From positions 50,380 through 114,379 of the forward strand of contig DATCLY010000069.1 in assembly GCA_036563665.1 (NCBI GenBank): a DNA stretch of 64,000 bases. The letters run 5' to 3'. The position numbers and the translations under genes are program-made. Source of the stretch: FEN-1219 sp036563665 (lineage in GTDB: Bacteria; Pseudomonadota; Gammaproteobacteria; Steroidobacterales; Rariloculaceae). The first letter of the stretch is position 1. The number at the start of each line of letters is the position of its first letter. The notes beneath the pieces were generated by a model. The model was not told the origin of the DNA, ran no database searches, and saw only the letters and a program-made list of their open reading frames with translations. This document shows, piece after piece, positions 38,285 to 47,309 of this stretch.

Positions 38285-39013
38285 TCATAAACCCCGGCTC
38301 ACGATGTCGCGCAGCACCGCGCGCGTCTTCAACGGGCGCTCGCCGAGATACGCGTCGAGCACGCGGGACAGGAGCCTCTGGGCGGCCCGCAGGCTCGTCG
38401 CGGTGTCCAGGGTTTCGTCGCGCAACGCGATCAAATCCGCTCCGGAGTACACGTCGCCATCGTCGTCCGCCGAATCGCTCGCGACGAAACCGTGCTCGAG
38501 CTCGAACGCGTAGCGCCGCTCCGCCACGATCGGCTCGCCGGTGCCGAAGTCGCGGTCGAGCTCGAGGCCGTAGCCGAGCGCCTGCAGCAGGCGCAGCTCG
38601 AAGAGGCGCAGCGCGCGGGCGGCGCCCGCGCGGCCGGCGAGCTCGGCGAGGCAGCGACTATAGCAAGAAAAAACTTCGGCGTTCGAATCGCCCCGGGCAA
38701 GCAGGCGCAGCACGAGCTCGTTCACGTAGAAGCCCGCGAGGAGCTCCTGGCCCCCGAGGCGGTACGCCTCGCCGTCCGGCTCCACGTAGGTGAGCCGGCC
38801 CAGGTCGCCGCGCCGGTTCCAGGACAGCCTGAGCGGCGTGAACGGCTGCAGCAGGGCGCGCTCGCCGCGGCCCGGCCGGCGGGAGCCGCGCGCCACGAGG
38901 CCCACCCGGCCGTGCCCGGCCGTGAGGCACTCGAGCAGCTGGCTCGTGTTGCGATAGGGGCGGTGGTGCAGGACGAAGCCCCGCTCGAGCAGGACGATCT
39001 CGCGGTCGGTCAT
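38285..39013 (-). CDS. recO: DNA repair protein RecO
   Basis: A 242-residue recombination mediator that loads RecA with RecR. The N-terminal OB fold begins LLERGFVLHHRPYRNTSQLLE, followed by a helical domain. Its ATG overlaps the era stop by four bases. Confidence 0.94.
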   Translation of the reverse strand: MTDREIVLLERGFVLHHRPYRNTSQLLECLTAGHGRVGLVARGSRRPGRGERALLQPFTPLRLSWNRRGDLGRLTYVEPDGEAYRLGGQELLAGFYVNELVLRLLARGDSNAEVFSCYSRCLAELAGRAGAARALRLFELRLLQALGYGLELDRDFGTGEPIVAERRYAFELEHGFVASDSADDDGDVYSGADLIALRDETLDTATSLRAAQRLLSRVLDAYLGERPLKTRAVLRDIVSRGL

Positions 39014-39912
39014 TGCAGATCGAAGCCGAGCCGGGCGAGCTCGCGCTCGCTGTCGGCCCAGTGCTCGCGCACCTTCACCCAGAGCTCGAGATGCACGCGC
39101 TCACCGAGCAGTTGCCTGAGCTCGTGGCGCGCCTGGGTGCCCACGGCCTTGAGCATGGCGCCATCCTTGCCGATGACGATCGGCTTGTGGCTCTCGCGGT
39201 CGATCCAGATGAGCGCATGCACAAGGCGCTGGCCCTCTTCGGTATGGCCCAGGTGCTCCACCTCGACGGCGAGGCCGTATGGGACCTCCTGGCGCAGCGC
39301 GGTCATGAGCTTCTCGCGGATCACCTCCGCGATGCGGAACTTGAGATCGCGGTCCGTGACCATGCCGGGCGGAAAGAGCAGCGGCCCCTCCGGCAGCCGC
39401 TTCATGATCTCAAGCAGCAGCGCGTCGAGATTGTCGCCGCGCCGCGCCGAGATCGGCACGAACGCGGCGAACGGCCAGGCTCGCGCCTCGTCGAGCAGCG
39501 GCAGCAGCGCCTTCTTCGACGGGAGCCGATCGATCTTGTTGATCACGAGCACCGTGCGATCGAGCTTGTCGCGCAACGTCTCGATCAGCGCCCTGTCATC
39601 CGCGGTGATCCCTTTCGCCTCGATGACGAGCAGGGCCACGTCGCAGTCCTCCACCGCCTGATGGATCGCGCGCGCCATCAGGCGGTGCAGCGCGCGTTTC
39701 GTGCGGCGGGCGTGGCCCGGCGTGTCGATGAACACCGCCTGCCGGTTGCCGCGGGTGAGCACGCCGAGGATGCGGTGGCGCGTGGTGTGCGGCTTCTCGG
39801 TGACGATGCTCACCTTCTCGCCGACGAGCGCGTTCATGAGCGTCGACTTGCCCACGTTGGGCCTGCCGACGATCGCCACGTACCCGCAACGGCTGTCGTC
39901 AGGTGTGCTCAC
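39010..39912 (-). CDS. era: GTPase Era
   Basis: A 300-residue GTPase needed for 16S rRNA maturation and 30S assembly. It has G1 GRPNVGKST, G3 DTPGH, G4 NKID and a C-terminal KH domain (VEHLGHTEEGQR through ELWVKVREHW). The GTG start overlaps rnc by 14 bases. Confidence 0.97.
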   Translation of the reverse strand: MSTPDDSRCGYVAIVGRPNVGKSTLMNALVGEKVSIVTEKPHTTRHRILGVLTRGNRQAVFIDTPGHARRTKRALHRLMARAIHQAVEDCDVALLVIEAKGITADDRALIETLRDKLDRTVLVINKIDRLPSKKALLPLLDEARAWPFAAFVPISARRGDNLDALLLEIMKRLPEGPLLFPPGMVTDRDLKFRIAEVIREKLMTALRQEVPYGLAVEVEHLGHTEEGQRLVHALIWIDRESHKPIVIGKDGAMLKAVGTQARHELRQLLGERVHLELWVKVREHWADSERELARLGFDLQ

Positions 39913-40582
39913 CGGTCAGCAGCGACAGCATGGCGGCGGCCGCCTGCTGCTCGGCTCGGCGCCGGCTCGGCCCTCTGCCCTTCGTCTGGAGACTACGCTC
40001 TTTCACCTCGCACACCACCGTGAAGACGCGCTGGTGGTCCAGGCCCGCGACCAGGTCCACGCGGTAGGTGGGCAGCTGCCAGCCCCGCGCCTGGAGCCAC
40101 TCCTGCAGCTGCGTCTTCGAGTCCTTGAGCACGTCGGACTCGGGCAGCTCGTCGATCCTGTCGGCGAACAGGCGCCCGACCAGCTCGTCCGCGGCCTCCG
40201 GGCCGCCGTCGAGCAGCACGGCGCCGATCAGCGCTTCCACCGCGTCCGCGAGCACGGCGCCCCGCCGCGCGCCGCCCGAGCGCAGCTCGCCCGGGCCCAG
40301 GATGATTATCGAGTCGATGCCGAGATCCTGTCCAATGGCGGCGAGCGTGGGCTTCTTCACGAGCGCGGCGCGCGCGCGGCTCAAGTCGCCCTCGGTGTCG
40401 TTGGGTCGGCGCTCGTACAGCCGGCGGGCGATCGCGAAGCTCAGGAAGGCATCCCCGAGGAATTCGAGGCGCTCGTTGTTGTCGCGCGAGGCGCTGCGGT
40501 GCGTCAGCGCCATGTCGAGCAGCGCGGGATTCTTGAAGCGGTAGTGAAGCTTGTTCTCGGCCCAGGAGGCGCGAGGGTTCAC
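39899..40582 (-). CDS. rnc: Ribonuclease III
   Basis: A 227-residue double-strand-specific endoribonuclease. The catalytic signature ERLEFLGDAFLSF (about residue 39) and the second acidic site in DAVEALIGAVLLDGG are intact, with a C-terminal dsRNA-binding domain. GTG start overlapping the DUF4845 gene stop. Confidence 0.97.
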   Translation of the reverse strand: MNPRASWAENKLHYRFKNPALLDMALTHRSASRDNNERLEFLGDAFLSFAIARRLYERRPNDTEGDLSRARAALVKKPTLAAIGQDLGIDSIIILGPGELRSGGARRGAVLADAVEALIGAVLLDGGPEAADELVGRLFADRIDELPESDVLKDSKTQLQEWLQARGWQLPTYRVDLVAGLDHQRVFTVVCEVKERSLQTKGRGPSRRRAEQQAAAAMLSLLTGEHT

Positions 40583-40977
40583 CGCACGATCTCTACCTGC
40601 TTGTCGAACACCACCAGCAGCCAGACGTCGGCAATGTAGGGGACGCGGTTCTCGTGCTGGATGTGCACCTCATAGCCATTGCGGGACTGGTTGATCTTGA
40701 TCGCCTCGTTCGGCAGGTCGATGTCCTCGATCGCGAAGCGATTGTCGATGGCCCGGCGGATGGCCTGCGGCGTGGTGCTCTGTCCGGCGAGCTCGCGCTG
40801 GACGTCCTCGAGCACTCTGGAGAGCTTCATGTTCTGGATGTACATCGGCACGAGCTTGATGCCCGCGAGCCCCACGATGCCGAACAGGGTTGCGAGCAGC
40901 AGGAAGCCGATGACGGTGATGCCGGCTTGACGCCGGGCGAGGCCGGTCACTCGATACCCTTTCCGATGCGGCTCCAT
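40579..40977 (-). CDS. DUF4845 membrane protein
   Basis: A 132-residue protein with one N-terminal membrane helix (GITVIGFLLLATLFGIVGLAGI) that looks like a type IV pilin-type N-terminus, then a small soluble domain. It belongs to the DUF4845 family always found between lepB and rnc in this class; function unknown. The ATG at 40977 is chosen over an upstream in-frame start at 41001. It overlaps lepB by 31 bases. Confidence 0.88.
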   Translation of the reverse strand: MEPHRKGYRVTGLARRQAGITVIGFLLLATLFGIVGLAGIKLVPMYIQNMKLSRVLEDVQRELAGQSTTPQAIRRAIDNRFAIEDIDLPNEAIKINQSRNGYEVHIQHENRVPYIADVWLLVVFDKQVEIVR

Positions 40978-41726
40978 ATCGGCCCTCCTTCCGCAGGCCA
41001 ACGCCAGTTCATCCAGATACGTACGGCCTTGCCCACGAGCCGATCCTCGGGAATGAATTCCACGCCGTCGAAGCGACTGTCGCGGCTGTTGTCGCGATTG
41101 TCGCCCATGACGAAATAGTGCCCTTCGGGCACCACGTAGGTGCCCCCGGGGCTCAACCGCCCGCGCGTGAGGAGCACGAAATGCTCGTGCTCGCCGAGCT
41201 TCTCGCGCGCGATCTCGAGACCCGGGTCCCCTTCGTAGGCGCCCTTGAGCTCGAGCGGAACTTCCTTGCCGTTGATCGTGAGCTGCTTGGTGCCCTGCTG
41301 ATAGGTCACCACGTCGCCGGGCAGGCCCACCACGCGTTTGATGTAGTTCACGGACGGGTCCGAAGGCAGCTTGAACACGATCACGTCGCCGCGCTCGGGC
41401 TCGCCGAGATCCACGATCTCGGTATTTAGAACCGGCAACCGCAACCCATACGCGAACTTGTTCACAAAAATAAAATCTCCCTCGAGCAGCGTCGGCATCA
41501 TCGACCCGGAAGGGATGCGGAACGGCTCGAAGAGGAAGGAACGGATGAGCAGCACCAGCAGCAGGATCGGGAAGAACGACTTCGAGTACTCGACGAGCAC
41601 CGGCTCCCGAACGGCGGCGCCGCCGGCCGCGCGGGCGCGCCGGCCTCGGGCGAAGAACAGGGCGTCGACGAGCCAGACGAGGCCCGTGACGAAGGTGGCG
41701 ATGACGAGAATCAGCGCGAAGTCCAC
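40947..41726 (-). CDS. lepB: Signal peptidase I
   Basis: A 259-residue inner-membrane protease that removes Sec and Tat signal peptides. Two N-terminal helices are followed by the S26 domain with the catalytic Ser in IPSGSMMPT and Lys in YIKRVVGLPGD, and the GDNRDNS motif. GTG start, 44 bases after lepA. Confidence 0.97.
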   Translation of the reverse strand: MDFALILVIATFVTGLVWLVDALFFARGRRARAAGGAAVREPVLVEYSKSFFPILLLVLLIRSFLFEPFRIPSGSMMPTLLEGDFIFVNKFAYGLRLPVLNTEIVDLGEPERGDVIVFKLPSDPSVNYIKRVVGLPGDVVTYQQGTKQLTINGKEVPLELKGAYEGDPGLEIAREKLGEHEHFVLLTRGRLSPGGTYVVPEGHYFVMGDNRDNSRDSRFDGVEFIPEDRLVGKAVRIWMNWRWPAEGGPIWSRIGKGIE

Positions 41727-41770
41727 TTACGGCCTGCCTTCGTCCATTCGCAAAAGTGTTGGAGTATTGG

Positions 41771-43564
41771 TCATTTCTTGTCGACCTGCAACACGGCCAG
41801 GAAGGCCTCCTGCGGTATCTCGACCGAGCCGAGCTGCTTCATTCTGCGCTTGCCCGCCTTCTGCTTTTCGAGAAGCTTGCGCTTGCGGGTGACGTCGCCG
41901 CCGTAGAGCTTCGCGGTCACGTCCTTGCGGTAAGCCTTCACCGTGCTCCGCGCGATGATCTGGCTGCCGATCGCCGCCTGCACCGCCACCTCGAACTGCT
42001 GGCGGGGGATGACCTCGCGCAGCGTCTCGACGAGCTGCCGCCCTTTGCGCTCCGCCCCCTGGCGATGCACGATCATCGCCATGGCGTCCACGCGCTCCTT
42101 GTTGATCAAGATGTCGAGCTTCACGAGCGGCGCCGGATCGAAGCGCAGGAACTGATAATCGAACGACGCGTAGCCGCGGCTCACGGACTTCAAGCGATCG
42201 AAGAAGTCGAGCACCACCTCCGCGAGCGGCAACTCGAACTCCGCGGACACCTGCCGCCCGGAGTACTGCAGCTTCTTCTGCACGCCGCGCTTCTCGATGC
42301 AGAGCTGGATGACATTGCCGAGATACTCCTGCGGCACGAGGATGCTCGCGAGGATGATCGGCTCGCGGATCTCGCGGATCTTGCTCGCTTCCGGCAGCTT
42401 CGCCGGGTTGTCGACCTTGAGCACCTCGCCGTCGGTGGTCTCCACCTCGTACACCACCGTGGGCGCGGTCGAGATCAGCTCGAGCCCGTGCTCGCGCTCC
42501 AGGCGCTCCTGGACGATCTCCATGTGGAGGAGCCCCAGGAAGCCGCAGCGGAAGCCGAAGCCGAGCGCGCCGCTCGTCTCGGGCTCGAACACGAGCGACG
42601 CGTCGTTCAAGGAAAGCTTCTGCAGCGCCTCGCGGAACGCCGGGTAGTCCTCAGATCTCACGGGGAACAGGCCCGCGAACACGCGCGGCTGGATGCGCTT
42701 GAAGCCGGGCAGCGCCGGCGTATCGGGCTGGTCGGCGGAGATGATCGTGTCGCCCACCGGGGCCGCGTCGATCTCGCGGATGGCGGCGATCAAATACCCC
42801 ACCTCGCCCGCCTCGAGCGTATCGCGCAGCGCCGCCCGCGGCGTGAACACGCCGAGCCGCTCCACCGTGTACTTGCGGTTGGTGGAATGCACCAGGATGC
42901 GATCGCCGACGCGAACGCGCCCGTTCATCACGCGCACGAGCGAGACCACGCCCGCGTAGCTGTCGAACCACGAGTCCACGATCAGCGCCTGCAGCGGCGC
43001 GTCGGGGCTCCCCTTCGGCGGCGGGATGCGCTGGATGATCCGCTCGAGCAGCTCGTCCACGCCCTGGCCCGTCTTCGCGCTGATGCGCAGCGCGTCGCCC
43101 GCCTCGATGCCGATGATGTCCTCGATCTCGCGGATCACGCGCTCCGGATCCGCCGTGGGCAGGTCGATCTTGTTGATGACGGGCACGACCTCGAGCCCCT
43201 GCTCGATGGCCGTGTAGCAGTTCGCCACGCTCTGCGCTTCCACGCCCTGGCCCGCGTCCACCACGAGCAGGGCGCCCTCGCAGGCGGCGAGCGAGCGGGA
43301 CACCTCGTAGGAGAAGTCCACGTGGCCCGGCGTGTCGATGAGATTGAACCGATACTCCTGCCCGTCGCGCGCCTTGTAGGTCAGGGCCACGCTCTGCGCC
43401 TTGATGGTGATGCCCCGCTCCCGCTCGAGGTCCATGGAGTCGAGCACCTGATCTTCCATCTCGCGCTCGGGCAGGGCGCCGCACCGCTGGATGAAGCGGT
43501 CCGCCAGCGTCGACTTGCCGTGGTCGACGTGGGCGATGATGCAGAAGTTGCGTATCCGTTCCAT
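41771..43564 (-). CDS. lepA: Translation elongation factor 4 (LepA)
   Basis: A 597-residue translational GTPase (E. coli 599). G-domain motifs AHVDHGKSTL, DTPGHVDF and NKIDLP are present, with the EF-G-like domains and the unique LepA C-terminal domain (LPLAEVVLDFFDRLKS). It acts on ribosome movement and assembly under stress. Start ATG, in the grx-lepA-lepB run. Confidence 0.97.
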   Translation of the reverse strand: MERIRNFCIIAHVDHGKSTLADRFIQRCGALPEREMEDQVLDSMDLERERGITIKAQSVALTYKARDGQEYRFNLIDTPGHVDFSYEVSRSLAACEGALLVVDAGQGVEAQSVANCYTAIEQGLEVVPVINKIDLPTADPERVIREIEDIIGIEAGDALRISAKTGQGVDELLERIIQRIPPPKGSPDAPLQALIVDSWFDSYAGVVSLVRVMNGRVRVGDRILVHSTNRKYTVERLGVFTPRAALRDTLEAGEVGYLIAAIREIDAAPVGDTIISADQPDTPALPGFKRIQPRVFAGLFPVRSEDYPAFREALQKLSLNDASLVFEPETSGALGFGFRCGFLGLLHMEIVQERLEREHGLELISTAPTVVYEVETTDGEVLKVDNPAKLPEASKIREIREPIILASILVPQEYLGNVIQLCIEKRGVQKKLQYSGRQVSAEFELPLAEVVLDFFDRLKSVSRGYASFDYQFLRFDPAPLVKLDILINKERVDAMAMIVHRQGAERKGRQLVETLREVIPRQQFEVAVQAAIGSQIIARSTVKAYRKDVTAKLYGGDVTRKRKLLEKQKAGKRRMKQLGSVEIPQEAFLAVLQVDKK

Positions 43565-43597
43565 GGGCGTCCGCCCGGCCGCACGCGGGGCGGCTGA

Positions 43598-43837
43598 TTA
43601 TACGGGCCGCCGGCTCAATATATGTTCGACGCGCTCGCGGTCGAGCGGGTACTCCGAAACCTCCGTATCGCCGGCGACCAGCACGGGAATCCGCAGGCCG
43701 TAGCGGCGCTCGAGCTCGGGGTCGCCGCTCACGTCCACGATCCGAACCTCGGCGCGGCCCCGCACGAGCGGCTCGAGCTCCGCCAGCATCTCCTCGCAGA
43801 GGTGGCAGCCGGGGCGGCTATAGAGAACGAGGGTCAT
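43598..43837 (-). CDS. Glutaredoxin-like thioredoxin-fold protein
   Basis: A 79-residue protein with the redox motif CHLC near the N-terminus (YSRPGCHLCEEML) and the cis-Pro in GLRIPVLV. It belongs to the short DUF836/glutaredoxin-like family often found beside rse and lepA genes. Its ATG overlaps the rseC stop as ATGA. Specific partner unknown. Confidence 0.88.
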   Translation of the reverse strand: MTLVLYSRPGCHLCEEMLAELEPLVRGRAEVRIVDVSGDPELERRYGLRIPVLVAGDTEVSEYPLDRERVEHILSRRPV

Positions 43838-44220
43838 GCGAAGCGCCTGAGCGTGAGGTGGCGCAGCGCGAGGGCCTCCACCCGGCGGGCCGCGCGCCGC
43901 GCGCCCACCACGACCAGGGCGACGCCCGCGGCGGCGCCGGCCACCGCCCCGCCGTCGCCGCCGGTGACCGCGAGCCCCGCCACGGCCCCGCCGAGCAGAC
44001 CCGCGAGCGGCAACCCGTGCAGCAGCAAGGCGGCGAGCAGCAGGTAGCGGTGCGGCATGGAGACCAGCACGCGATCGCCCACGCCGAGCGCGAGCTCGGT
44101 GCGCAGCCGCGCCCGCGACCCGCCGGGCCGGCCCCAGAGGCAGGCGCCGCGGCAACCCTCGCAGCGAGCCCGCTCGTCGAGCTCGAGCTCCACGACCCCG
44201 TCGCGCGCCGCGGCAACCAC
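43834..44220 (-). CDS. rseC: RseC/MucC-family membrane protein
   Basis: About 128 residues. A Cys cluster C-x2-C-x3-C (CEGCRGAC) near the N-terminus is followed by two membrane helices, the SoxR-reducing RseC/MucC layout. Family members modulate sigma-E signalling and redox supply. No ATG exists after the rseB stop; GTG at 44220 is the only reasonable start, giving a slightly short N-terminus. The frame runs upstream into rseB without homology. Confidence 0.82.
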   Translation of the reverse strand: MVAAARDGVVELELDERARCEGCRGACLWGRPGGSRARLRTELALGVGDRVLVSMPHRYLLLAALLLHGLPLAGLLGGAVAGLAVTGGDGGAVAGAAAGVALVVVGARRAARRVEALALRHLTLRRFA

Positions 44221-44312
44221 GGCCGGCGCCGTGAGACAGCGCCACGGGGGCGTTGGACCGCCCGCGGCCCGGTGGATTCCGCGGTGGCGGCGATCGGTCG
44301 GCTCCGACGGGC

Positions 44313-45281
44313 TCACTCGGCGGTCAGCGACGAGGCGATCGTGCGCACGGTCTGCTGCGGCACCTCGCCGATCGCCGTGACCCTGCGGCCTCGCAGCATG
44401 AGCGAGAAGGCGTTCGTGCTGCCCATCTTCACGAAGCCTTCCGTGAGCTCCGCCTTGGTCTTCGGATCCTCGATGAACACCGACACGGTGGCGAGGCCGT
44501 CGGAGTACACGAGGTGCTCCACCGGATACTCGGAGCCCGCGATGAGACCGCGCGTGGCGGCCGACAGCCGGAAGCCGCCCGGCAGCTGCGCCGCCCGCCA
44601 GGACACCTCGGCCGGCTCGCCTTCCACGCTCGTGGAGGTGGGCGGCCGGTACCAGGTGAAGCCTTCCGTCTTGGTGGTGGGCTCGATCGCCTCCGGCCGG
44701 ATGAAATCGACGATGTCGAGATTGGTGAAAACGATCTGCTCGACGATGGTGCCGCGCTCGTCCACGACCTGGGTCTTGAGCGGCATGGCCGTCTCCTCGT
44801 CCAGCCACAGGCGGTAGCCGTAGCGAAACTCGTCCCGGGGCTGGATGGCGACGACCTGTGCCCGGCGCTTGGCGACGCGCGCCGTGGCTTGCAGCGCGAT
44901 CTCGTAGTTCGGCTCGAGCTCCGCGTCGTAGCTCGGCAAGGCGGACGCGAGCGGGTTCAGCTCCTTCCGCTGCTCGAGCAGCACGATCCGGTGGTCGGGC
45001 AATATGCACTGCACCTCGTCCTCGCGGCGGATGATTTCCCGCATCGCACCGTCGAGCGCGAGGATGCGCTCGGCCACCCGTCCGCCCTCGTTGCGGTGAA
45101 TGATCTGCAGCGTCTCGGTGGTGCCGTCGCGCACGTGGACGAACGTGCCCTGGTAGTTCAGCTCCTCCACCGCCCGGGTCATGCGGTCGAGCCAATCACG
45201 GGCGTCCTGCGCCGAAGCCTCGGCAGCAGCGAGGACGAGCAGCAGTAGAGACCGCTGAGCGCAGCTCGACGCCGGCATCAC
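44313..45281 (-). CDS. rseB: RseB/MucB periplasmic regulator of sigma-E
   Basis: A 322-residue precursor with a Sec signal sequence and the two-domain MucB/RseB fold (NYQGTFVHVRDG..TLQIIHRNEGG, later GFTWYRPP). It binds RseA and protects it from DegS until envelope damage signals arrive. Its ATG overlaps the rseA stop. Confidence 0.94.
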   Translation of the reverse strand: MMPASSCAQRSLLLLVLAAAEASAQDARDWLDRMTRAVEELNYQGTFVHVRDGTTETLQIIHRNEGGRVAERILALDGAMREIIRREDEVQCILPDHRIVLLEQRKELNPLASALPSYDAELEPNYEIALQATARVAKRRAQVVAIQPRDEFRYGYRLWLDEETAMPLKTQVVDERGTIVEQIVFTNLDIVDFIRPEAIEPTTKTEGFTWYRPPTSTSVEGEPAEVSWRAAQLPGGFRLSAATRGLIAGSEYPVEHLVYSDGLATVSVFIEDPKTKAELTEGFVKMGSTNAFSLMLRGRRVTAIGEVPQQTVRTIASSLTAE

Positions 45282-45928
45282 TGGACTGGCTCTTCTTCGA
45301 GATCGATTACGGGCTCGGGTGCCGCCGGCATCTCGGTGTGGTTGACGCTGATCACGTTGGAGTGCACCGCCGTGCGATTGAGATGCGAGGCATATTGACC
45401 GTGCTGCACGAGATAGTTCGTGAGGCGTATCGGCAGCTCCCGCCGCTCGCGCGGCGTGGCGTCCTGGGCGGGCACCACGTAGCTCTCCGGCTCACGCCAT
45501 TGGCTCGCGGTCAGGGCGCCGGCCGGCGCCGTAACGGTCCCGTCGGCGCCGGTGTCTCCGGTGTAGCGCAGCAGCCCGATCGCCGCCACGGCCACGGTCG
45601 CCGCGATGCCGGCTCCCGCGAGCGGCCGCACGAGGCGACGGTTGCGCAGCGGGGCGAGCCGCGCCGCGCGCGCCGCCGGCTGAGCGGGCAACGCCGCTTT
45701 CGGCGCGCCGTCGAGGGCGGCCTGAATGCGGCGGCGCAGGATCAAGGGGTCCGGCTGCAGCAGCTCGCCGCGGAGCGCTGCGCCGATGATGGAGTAGCGG
45801 ATCAGCCGTTCGCGCGCGGCCGTGTCACGCTCGAGCCGTCGAACCAGAAAGGCGCTTTCCTCCTCGGAAAGCTCGTCGTCGATGAACGCCGAAAGTTGGT
45901 CGTGGACTGGCTCTGTCATGGCGGTCAT
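45278..45928 (-). CDS. rseA: RseA/MucA anti-sigma-E factor
   Basis: A 216-residue single-pass membrane protein. The N-terminal sigma-binding domain (EQLSAFIDDELSEEE-like, about 10-60), one transmembrane helix near 103-122 and a periplasmic tail are visible. It holds RpoE inactive until proteolysis. Start codon overlaps the rpoE stop by four bases, giving stoichiometric coupling. Confidence 0.93.
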   Translation of the reverse strand: MTAMTEPVHDQLSAFIDDELSEEESAFLVRRLERDTAARERLIRYSIIGAALRGELLQPDPLILRRRIQAALDGAPKAALPAQPAARAARLAPLRNRRLVRPLAGAGIAATVAVAAIGLLRYTGDTGADGTVTAPAGALTASQWREPESYVVPAQDATPRERRELPIRLTNYLVQHGQYASHLNRTAVHSNVISVNHTEMPAAPEPVIDLEEEPVQ

Positions 45929-46548
45929 TGGAGAAGAGGACCGAGACGTTTATCGATCGCCTCCCGGGCGCGGAAGATTCGCGAGCGCACCGTGCCGACC
46001 GGGCATTCCATCGTCTGCGCGATCTCCTCGTAGCTCATCCCCTCGATTTCGCGCAACAGAATGGCCGTTCGCAGCTCTTCCGGCAAGTCGGCTATCGCCT
46101 TGGTGATGACCTCCCGGATGTCGTCCGACTGCGCGATGCCTTCCGGCGTGTCGAGCTCGCGCAGGTCCGAGAGCAGGTCCTGCTGCTCGGGATCCTGGAG
46201 ATCGAGATTGAAGTGCGAGGGGCGCCGGCCCGCGGCCACGAGATAGTTCTTGGCGGTATTGATGGCGATGCGATACAACCAGGTGTAGAACGCGCTGTCG
46301 CCGCGGAAGGAGGGCGCCGCTCGATAGGCCTTGAGGAAAGCCTCCTGGGTGACGTCCAGCGCTTCGGACGGGTCTCGCACGTACCGCATCACCAGCTTCA
46401 GAATTTTGTGCTGATACTTGATCACCAACAGGTCGAACGCCGACCTGTCGCCTTGTTGGACGCGTTTGATCAGAGCCAGGTCGGAAGAACCACTGCCCCC
46501 TTGGGGCCGTGCACCCGGATCTGCCAAATGCTTTTTGGTAGACCCCAT
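45925..46548 (-). CDS. rpoE: Envelope-stress sigma factor RpoE (AlgU)
   Basis: A 207-residue group 4 sigma factor. Region 2 reads YQHKILKLVMRYV and FYTWLYRIAINTAKN, region 4 LREIEGMSYEEIA with TVRSRIFRAREAIDKRL, close to AlgU/RpoE. The ATG at 46548 gives a 20-residue extension before the conserved part, and the ribosome binding site is weak. A sigma-E-like promoter overlaps this ATG, so the true start may be downstream. First gene of rpoE-rseA-rseB-rseC. Confidence 0.95.
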   Translation of the reverse strand: MGSTKKHLADPGARPQGGSGSSDLALIKRVQQGDRSAFDLLVIKYQHKILKLVMRYVRDPSEALDVTQEAFLKAYRAAPSFRGDSAFYTWLYRIAINTAKNYLVAAGRRPSHFNLDLQDPEQQDLLSDLRELDTPEGIAQSDDIREVITKAIADLPEELRTAILLREIEGMSYEEIAQTMECPVGTVRSRIFRAREAIDKRLGPLLQ

Positions 46549-46565
46549 ATGACACCAAAAAGTTC
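46538..46565 (-). promoter_or_regulatory. Possible sigma-E promoter at rpoE
   Basis: Minus-strand GAACTT (46565-46560) and TCTAC (46542-46538) are spaced 17 bases apart, close to the GAACTT-N16-TCTGA sigma-E consensus. The implied start lies just inside the annotated rpoE coding sequence, which conflicts with the ATG at 46548. Either the promoter is a chance match or rpoE starts later. Confidence 0.35.
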
Positions 46566-46630
46566 GCTCATCAAGAGCGTTTGCGCGAGGCCGAATTGCC
46601 GCCGCGCGAAGGGCCAAGTTAAGACCGATT

Positions 46631-47107
46631 CTAACTGAAATCCGGGGGCCGTTCGGGCCGCGCTGCGGAGCTTCGCCTGAGCTCGGCCTGCAGCGCCCGC
46701 CACGCCTCGGCCGGCACCTGGTCCCGCAGCAGCAGGACGGCCAGCCGGGCGCGCCGGTGCGCACCCTCCACCCGAAAAACGAGCCGCGCCCAGCGGCGGC
46801 CGAAGACGGTCGCCGGATCGAGGCGCAACCCGCCCGGCGTTTGCCCCGCGACCGACCAGCGCCCGTCGGTGTGACGGCAGAGCACGGGCGGCCGTCGCGG
46901 CCGCCGAACGACGGCGTGCAGCACGAGCAGGGCGGCGCCGGCCGCGCGCACGGCGAGCGGGGCATCGAGCCACGCGACGCCGCCGAGCGCCGCGAGATGC
47001 ACGGCGCACCAATACGAGAGAAGCAGGACCGACGTCTCAGGCGCGAGGATCAGCGACGCGCCGGACGTGAGCGACGATGCGCGCGATATCGGGGTCGGCC
47101 GGCTCAC
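46631..47107 (-). CDS. ygfX: YgfX-like inner-membrane protein
   Basis: About 158 residues in the longest frame, with two adjacent membrane helices (LLLSYWCAVHLAALGG.. and AVRAAGAALLVLHAVV) and a basic C-terminal domain resembling E. coli YgfX/CptA. YgfX is encoded directly after sdhE in E. coli too, where it has been described both as a toxin-like partner and as an SdhE-associated membrane protein. The GTG at 47107 overlaps sdhE by 71 bases; the real start may be nearer its stop. Confidence 0.75.
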   Translation of the reverse strand: MSRPTPISRASSLTSGASLILAPETSVLLLSYWCAVHLAALGGVAWLDAPLAVRAAGAALLVLHAVVRRPRRPPVLCRHTDGRWSVAGQTPGGLRLDPATVFGRRWARLVFRVEGAHRRARLAVLLLRDQVPAEAWRALQAELRRSSAARPERPPDFS

Positions 47108-47291
47108 GGCGCCCGGTAACGTACGCGAAGAGCTCCGGGTCCGGCAGATCCAGAACGCGCTCGAACGTCGACTTATCCTGCTCGCTCAACTCGCCGTACG
47201 CGCGATCCACGAACGCGAACAGCACCGCGTCGAGCTCGCGCATGCCCCGCCGGCATCGCCAGCGCACGCGCGCGAGGTCGCTCGCCGTCAT
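47037..47291 (-). CDS. sdhE: SdhE, FAD assembly factor for succinate dehydrogenase
   Basis: An 84-residue protein of the SdhE/YgfY/SDHAF2 family with the essential RRGMRELD motif at residues 14-21. It promotes covalent attachment of FAD to SdhA. It follows sdhB by 18 bases, so assembly factor and enzyme are co-expressed. Confidence 0.95.
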   Translation of the reverse strand: MTASDLARVRWRCRRGMRELDAVLFAFVDRAYGELSEQDKSTFERVLDLPDPELFAYVTGRREPADPDIARIVAHVRRVADPRA

Positions 47292-47309
47292 CGGCGCGGC
47301 GCCGCCGCC

